From Thiohalospira sp051745535 (GTDB lineage Bacteria; Pseudomonadota; Gammaproteobacteria; Thiohalospirales; Thiohalospiraceae): a DNA stretch of 56,475 bases. The notes under the pieces were generated by a model. That model was not told the origin of the DNA. It did no database searches and saw only the letters and a list, made by a program, of their open reading frames with translations. Location: NCBI GenBank assembly GCA_051745535.1, contig JBNJED010000001.1, positions 1 through 56,475 on the forward strand, read 5' to 3'. The first letter of the stretch is position 1. Each line of letters opens with the position of its first letter. Of this stretch, positions 53,701-56,475 are shown one piece after another. Both the position numbers and the translations under genes were made by a program.

Positions 53701-53944
53701 GCTTGACCACCAGCTCCTCCACCTCCTCCGGCGAGGCTCCGGGCTTGGAGACCACCACGTTGGCCGCCGGGACCACGATCTGCGGATTCTCCTCCCGCGG
53801 GGTGAAGTTCAGCGCGAAGATCCCCACCAGAAAGGAGAAGAGGATGATGAGCAGGGTGAGCTTGTTGTCGATGAAGGCGCGGGCGATGGAGCCGGCGATG
53901 TTGGGCCGGATCCCCTCGTCGCTGCCGTTGTTCGATTCGGCCAT
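50702..53944 (-). CDS. RND-family efflux pump, inner-membrane transporter
   Basis: A 1080-residue AcrB-type transporter. Two repeats of a helix, a large periplasmic loop and further helices are evident: the first helix is LTLLIILFSFLVGIFALNF (about 29-47), the loop has VSKPGASPEEVEELVVKPLES, and the helix-4 proton-relay motif LALGLLVDDSIVVIENIYRH carries the Asp-Asp pair. The second half begins near IWARILFFLIVIALMVGVLA. A proton-driven exporter is expected; the substrate is unknown. It is the last gene of a TolC / mini-adaptor / RND operon. The adjoining adaptor gene is far shorter than normal, so this pump either uses a minimal adaptor or borrows one from elsewhere. Confidence 0.92.
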   Translation of the reverse strand: MAESNNGSDEGIRPNIAGSIARAFIDNKLTLLIILFSFLVGIFALNFTPREENPQIVVPAANVVVSKPGASPEEVEELVVKPLESILQGMPGIDDTFAQARDSMGVVTVRFNVGEDKEASLVKLYDRIMSNMDQMPPGTNDPIIQRVDVDDVPVMKISLASEERNDMELRQIGLDAIEHLRRVEGASASHVHGGRSRTINVDLDLEAMRDYNVTLLDISEVLEATNVDIPSGQLTRDNTTFPVRAGGMLEDADAVGDVVVALERHQPVFLKDVATITDGAGDLDHVTRIGYGAAYTGERPQNLEIPAVRMAIAKKPEANAVFVAERVLERLDEIRGDVIPEDVRVDVTRNDGAKANQAVNFLIEHLGIAIGSVVVLLILFLGWRAAGIVTITIPLILFLTLAIGYAMGQTINRITLFALILALGLLVDDSIVVIENIYRHYSGKVKDYLETAIDAVNEIGKPTNVATFTVALALVPMFWVTGMMGPYMAPIPFFVPTAMIVSLAIAYTVAPYLAYRFLKTGDGGHESIEEHKRGILEKLYAVIMRPILRSIWARILFFLIVIALMVGVLAMPAFDKVKFMMLPKNNTSTFNVTIDMPEGTALERTDRVARAIGDVLREHPEVESYEPTVGMSGVVDFNGLLRGNTLKEGEHVGAVRVNLTNKHHRDISSIEIVRNLRPELDAIGDRFDANIKLVEDPPGPPVRSTILAEVYGPDYDKVREIARELRTEVFEETEDVVDIDTSVAADTREYDIQVNREKAALAGIMPAEVAQTLHAFLDGRDIGTIHMDTAQEPVPIHVQIPTEARVDVDDLEDIFFTNEQGRQIPLTEIATIEERPTPKPIEHRNQRPVAYVTGELGSTSQVYAVLKMWDYLRNNSLPSGVELDQYFMASPDTTGYSIRWDGEMRLTLDVFRDLGSAFAVAIILIYLVLVGYYGSFMVPIIVMGAIPLTMVGVFPGHWAMGQHFTATSMIGVIALAGIVVRNSLLLIDFILDNRRAGEGLFDAVLNAGIARLRPIMLTALALIIATSVILTDPVFGGLAISLMFGVFASTALTLFVIPLLYYLYERHLQRKAERRGETPA

Positions 53945-53971
53945 GGCGTTCGTTCTCCTCTAGCGGGCCTG

Positions 53972-54325
53972 CTACTGCCGAATGGGGGTGCCGTCGACGA
54001 TGTCGTCCAGGTCGCCGACCACCAGCGTCTCGTCGCCTTCGAGGCCCGCCAGGACGTCGCGATAGCGGCCACGCTCCTTGCCGGGCTCCACCAGCCGCGC
54101 CCGGGCCTTGCCCTCCTCGAGGACAAAGACGTGGGGCATGTCCCAGCGCTGCACGATGGCGCTGGCCGGGACGCGGACCTGCCCGTTACGGACCCGCGCC
54201 TCGGTCACCGATCGGTCCACCGCCTCGCGCTCGGCGAAGGGGGTGGCCTCCTCGGCCTCGTGGACGCAGCCGGCCAGGGACAGCCCGACCAGCGCGGCGA
54301 TGACTACGGTGCCTGCACGCATCAC
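53972..54325 (-). CDS. Minimal RND periplasmic adaptor-like lipoprotein, 117 residues
   Basis: A lipoprotein (signal with lipobox SLAGC, Cys about 20). After a 25-residue linker it contains only the segment that normally ends RND adaptor proteins: VRVPASAIVQRWDMPHVFVLEEGKARARLV, a turn, then VLAGLEGDETLVVGDLDDIVDGTPIRQ. This corresponds to the membrane-proximal domain. The alpha-hairpin, lipoyl and beta-barrel domains of a normal 350-400-residue adaptor are absent. Its ATG overlaps the TolC stop by four bases and its stop is 27 bases before the RND start, so there is no room for lost coding sequence. It is either a specialised partner of this pump or the stable remnant of an in-frame deletion. 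Confidence 0.75.
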   Translation of the reverse strand: MMRAGTVVIAALVGLSLAGCVHEAEEATPFAEREAVDRSVTEARVRNGQVRVPASAIVQRWDMPHVFVLEEGKARARLVEPGKERGRYRDVLAGLEGDETLVVGDLDDIVDGTPIRQ

Positions 54326-55713
54326 GGCATCTCTCCCATTGCGGAACCCTCGTCGTCCAGAAGCCGGCCCTGGGCCGCGGTGAGCCGCAGCATGCCGGTC
54401 TGGAGGGCGTGGCGGGCACTCAGGACCTCGTTGCGCGCCTTGACCAGCCGGCCCTCGGCCTGGAGGACGTCGATCAGGATGGTCCGGCCCTGGCCGTAGC
54501 GGCTATCCACCTGGGCGACGTTCTTTTCGGCCCGTTCCACGGTCCCCCGGCTGTTCTCCAGCCGCTGGCGGGCCAGCTCGATGTCGTCCACCGCCTGACG
54601 GACCTCGTTGCGGATGGACTGCTCGCGCTCGGCGATCTCGGCGCGGACCCGCTCGGTGCGCTGGCGCGCCGCCGCCGCCTTGCTGCTGGCGGTGCCCCCG
54701 TCCCAGAGCTGGTAGCTCACCTGGGCCGTGGCGCGCCAGGCGGTATTGTCGTAAGCAGAGTTCTCGCCGTAGGTGTTGCCGGAGGCGACGAGATTGACCT
54801 GCGGGCCGTAGGCGGCCTCCTCCATGTCCACCTGGGCACGCTGGGCCGCCCGCTGAGCCCGCAGCGATTCCAGATCCCGGCGGCTGGCCAGCGCCTCGTC
54901 CTGGAGGGTCTCCAGCCCGGCGATCTCCGGTATCTCGTCCACCGGGGGCAGTTCCGCCACCTCCACCGGCTCGCCTCGGTCCAGCCCCATGACCAGCCGC
55001 AGCCGGTTGCGGGCCTGGCGCACCCGCTCCCGCGCCTGGTCGCGGGTGGCCTCCATCTCGTTGAGATTGACCTCGGCGGTGAGCTGATCGGACTCCACGA
55101 TGCGGCCATCCCGGACCAGCCGGCGCGTGGTATCGGCGTGTTCCCGGGCGGCCGCCACCGCCTCCTCGGCGATGGTCAGGCCGCGCTCGGCGGCCTGGAC
55201 CGCGAGGTAGGCGCGCCGGGTCTGGTAGGCGATAACCTCCCGGGCGCGCAGGTGGCCCAGTTCCGCCGCCTGGTGGGCCGACTCGGCCCCATCCACGCCG
55301 GCGCTCACCCGGCCCCCGGTGTAGAGGGGATAGCGTACCTCCACGCCGGTGGACATCAGGAAACTGGGATCGGGGTTGTTGAGTTCGTCCGGGTCGAAAT
55401 CCCCGAGATCCGGCGGCTGAGAAGCCATGTCGGCCTCGATGTTCCCCGCCTGGAGCTTGTGGGAGAAGGCGTCCAGCGGATTGTTGCTGGCACTGCCGCT
55501 GGCGGTGAGGGCCACCTGCGCCGACCCCGCCGAGCGTGCCGCCTCCAGGTCCGCCTCCGCCGCGCCGATGGAGGCCTGGCTGGCATCCAGGCGCGGATTG
55601 TGGCTCAGGGCGTGGTCCACTGCCGCCTCGCGGTCGAAGAAGGCCGCCCCGGCCGGTGGTGCCAGGGCCAGTGCCGCCGCGGCGGCGACCGCCCGCATCC
55701 CGTGTCGCATCAC
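54322..55713 (-). CDS. TolC-family outer-membrane efflux protein
   Basis: A 463-residue outer-membrane channel with a signal peptide (about 1-23). Two duplicated OEP domains each start with a conserved helix (AVDHALSHNPRLDASQASIGAAEADLEAARS near 31-61; the second near LASRRDLESLRAQRAAQRAQVDMEEAAYGPQVNLVASG). Beta-strand segments PSFLMSTGVEVRYPLYTGGRV and WRATAQVSYQLWDGG are typical of TolC proteins. It forms the exit duct for the RND pump encoded downstream. It is first in the operon, and its promoter region carries a perfect palindrome over the -35 element. Confidence 0.9.
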   Translation of the reverse strand: MMRHGMRAVAAAAALALAPPAGAAFFDREAAVDHALSHNPRLDASQASIGAAEADLEAARSAGSAQVALTASGSASNNPLDAFSHKLQAGNIEADMASQPPDLGDFDPDELNNPDPSFLMSTGVEVRYPLYTGGRVSAGVDGAESAHQAAELGHLRAREVIAYQTRRAYLAVQAAERGLTIAEEAVAAAREHADTTRRLVRDGRIVESDQLTAEVNLNEMEATRDQARERVRQARNRLRLVMGLDRGEPVEVAELPPVDEIPEIAGLETLQDEALASRRDLESLRAQRAAQRAQVDMEEAAYGPQVNLVASGNTYGENSAYDNTAWRATAQVSYQLWDGGTASSKAAAARQRTERVRAEIAEREQSIRNEVRQAVDDIELARQRLENSRGTVERAEKNVAQVDSRYGQGRTILIDVLQAEGRLVKARNEVLSARHALQTGMLRLTAAQGRLLDDEGSAMGEMP

Positions 55714-55745
55714 TCGTGCCCTCCTGGGAATTTCACCGATACGGC

Positions 55746-55778
55746 ATTATAGCGATAGCGTTTCATTATTCAATAATG
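55746..55778 (-). promoter_or_regulatory. Efflux-operon promoter with overlapping palindromic operator
   Basis: On the minus strand TTGAAT (55768-55773) is followed after 16 bases by a perfect TATAAT (55746-55751), 33 bases upstream of the TolC start. A 15-bp perfect palindrome, CATTATTGAATAATG (55764-55778), spans the -35 element. This is where a TetR- or MarR-type repressor would block RNA polymerase. No repressor gene is adjacent. Confidence 0.72.
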
Positions 55779-55820
55779 TTCTTGAAGATTCCCGCCATCG
55801 CCTGCCGGTCACACCTCCGT

Positions 55821-55826
55821 TAGAAT
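55821..55826 (+). promoter_or_regulatory. -10 element of the tRNA-Pro promoter
   Basis: TAGAAT, ten bases before the tRNA 5' end, fits a -10 element with transcription starting just upstream of the mature tRNA. No good -35 lies at 17 bp. Confidence 0.4.
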
Positions 55827-55835
55827 AGCGGCCAA

Positions 55836-55912
55836 CGGGGCATAGCGCAGTCTGGTAGCGCGCCAGCTTTGGGAGCTGGATGTCGCAGGTTCAAATCCTG
55901 CTGCCCCGACCA
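55836..55912 (+). tRNA. tRNA-Pro (anticodon TGG)
   Basis: A 77-nt cloverleaf. The acceptor CGGGGCA pairs with TGCCCCG, the D-arm contains GCGCAGTCTGGTAGCGC, the anticodon stem-loop CCAGC-TTTGGGA-GCTGG has anticodon UGG, the T-arm is GCAGGTTCAAATCCTGC, and CCA is encoded. It reads CCA and other CCN proline codons. It is followed 31 bases later by the GIY-YIG gene. Confidence 0.97.
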
Positions 55913-55943
55913 GATACCCCCGGCAGGTACCCCGGGCACGGCC

Positions 55944-56243
55944 ATGACCCCTCCCCGCGATCCCCGCCCCTGGTCGGTCTACATCCTGGAACTCGCCAGC
56001 GGCGCCTGGTACACCGGCATCGCCACCGATGTCGACGCCCGCTACCGCGCCCACGCCGCCGGCCGCGGCGCCCGCGCCGTGCGCCTGGGGGGCGGACCCC
56101 AACGGCTGGTCTGGCAGCAGGGAGAACTCAGCCACACCGATGCCCTGCGCCTGGAGCACGCCATCAAGACGCTGCGCCGGTCACAGAAGGTCGCCCTCGT
56201 CCGCGGCGACCGGGACTGGCGCGCCCTGCTCCCGGATAACTAG
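55944..56243 (+). CDS. GIY-YIG nuclease-superfamily protein (YhbQ-like)
   Basis: A 99-residue stand-alone GIY-YIG domain. The signature is WSVYILELASGAWYTGIATDVDARYRAH (VYI-x9-YTG), followed by a conserved Arg region, WQQGELSHTDALRLEHAIKTLRRSQK and LVRGDRDW, the YhbQ/UPF0213 pattern. The cellular role is not established; E. coli YhbQ has been linked to DNA end processing. The ATG at 55944 begins just before the domain. It lies downstream of tRNA-Pro, and whether it is read from the tRNA promoter is open. Confidence 0.88.
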   Translation: MTPPRDPRPWSVYILELASGAWYTGIATDVDARYRAHAAGRGARAVRLGGGPQRLVWQQGELSHTDALRLEHAIKTLRRSQKVALVRGDRDWRALLPDN

Positions 56244-56378
56244 GATCCGGCCCCTGCTACGCCTCCCCGAACAACCCCGCGGTTGGCCCGGGTCCCTGCG
56301 ATCTTCCGGCGCAGAACCCTTGCACCGACCACCGCCCACCGGCAGGGTACGTACCACCCTATCCACAGGATCCGAACC

Positions 56379-56475
56379 ATGACCGAACCCACCCGGATGG
56401 AGGCCATCCTCACCGGCGACCTCGACCCCGACGACGTCACCGTGGGCGAGCTCCTGCGCGAGATGGCCACCCTGG
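56379..56475 (+). CDS. Unknown protein, N-terminal 32 residues (cut by window edge)
   Basis: A reading frame opens at the ATG 56379, eight bases after an AGGA, and stays open to the end of the window. The translated part is acidic (MEAILTGDLDPDDVTVGEL) with a predicted helix, and the codon pattern (G/C at third positions) supports coding. I recognise no family. The 135 bp between it and the GIY-YIG gene shows only a possible small hairpin. Confidence 0.45.
   Translation, partial: MTEPTRMEAILTGDLDPDDVTVGELLREMATL

Noticed and set aside
53945..54330. Frameshifted full-length RND adaptor
   Set aside because: There is no additional sequence between the tolC stop and the RND start that could encode the missing domains in any frame.

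Overview
The window is 56.5 kb of high-G+C DNA (by eye close to 70%) with dense, short-spaced genes on both strands. The gene set is that of a gammaproteobacterium: tig-clpP-clpX-lon-hupB, the gloB / methyltransferase / rnhA / dnaQ block, PpiD, MltD and FabI. Acidic proteins, an NhaD-type Na+/H+ antiporter, a sucrose-phosphatase-like gene and a cytochrome c' with a b561-type cytochrome suggest a halophilic or haloalkaliphilic member of the Ectothiorhodospiraceae/Thiohalospira kind. That placement is inference; no rRNA is present.

Layout. (1) 1-7577: the end of a DNA photolyase, a divergent MoaB/CinA-like gene, then a tight seven-gene operon (FAD oxidoreductase, DUF1365, Cfa-like methyltransferase, GPH transporter, DUF3833 lipoprotein, chalcone-isomerase-like protein, SDR). 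This looks like a light/oxidative-stress membrane-lipid operon. Its promoter region carries three 11-bp-spaced direct repeats resembling CarH/LitR operators. (2) 7581-11503: glk and pgl, divergent from a GH100-like invertase and a sucrose-phosphatase-like HAD enzyme. (3) 11537-18936: DUF465, DUF3549, a double-domain polyphosphate:AMP phosphotransferase, a small unknown protein, a PreP-type protease, then metF. (4) 19047-21608: ahcY and metK, which with metF form an S-adenosylmethionine-cycle cluster behind a 526-bp non-coding stretch. (5) 22135-31861: MBL-fold lipoprotein, cytochrome c', cytochrome b561, cheV, mobB-moeA, nhaD, dnaQ, rnhA, methyltransferase, gloB. (6) 31941-40625: mltD, a peptide-type ABC transporter with unusual domain additions, fabI. 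(7) 40627-50552: glutamate/dicarboxylate symporter, ppiD, tRNA-Val, hupB, lon (with a textbook sigma-32 promoter), clpX, clpP, tig, tRNA-Leu. (8) 50702-55713: a TolC / mini-adaptor / RND efflux operon with a palindromic operator over its promoter. (9) 55836-56475: tRNA-Pro, a GIY-YIG protein and the start of an unknown gene.

The most notable observations are these. A roughly 120-bp structured repeat occurs at 11537-11658 and 39610-39730, with a smaller relative at 14882-14947; its outer and inner stems vary in sequence but stay complementary. The 11-bp direct-repeat operator fronts the lipid operon. The Cfa-like enzyme has two bicarbonate-site residues replaced. The RND adaptor has only 117 residues. 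There are no insertion sequences, prophage genes or CRISPR arrays.
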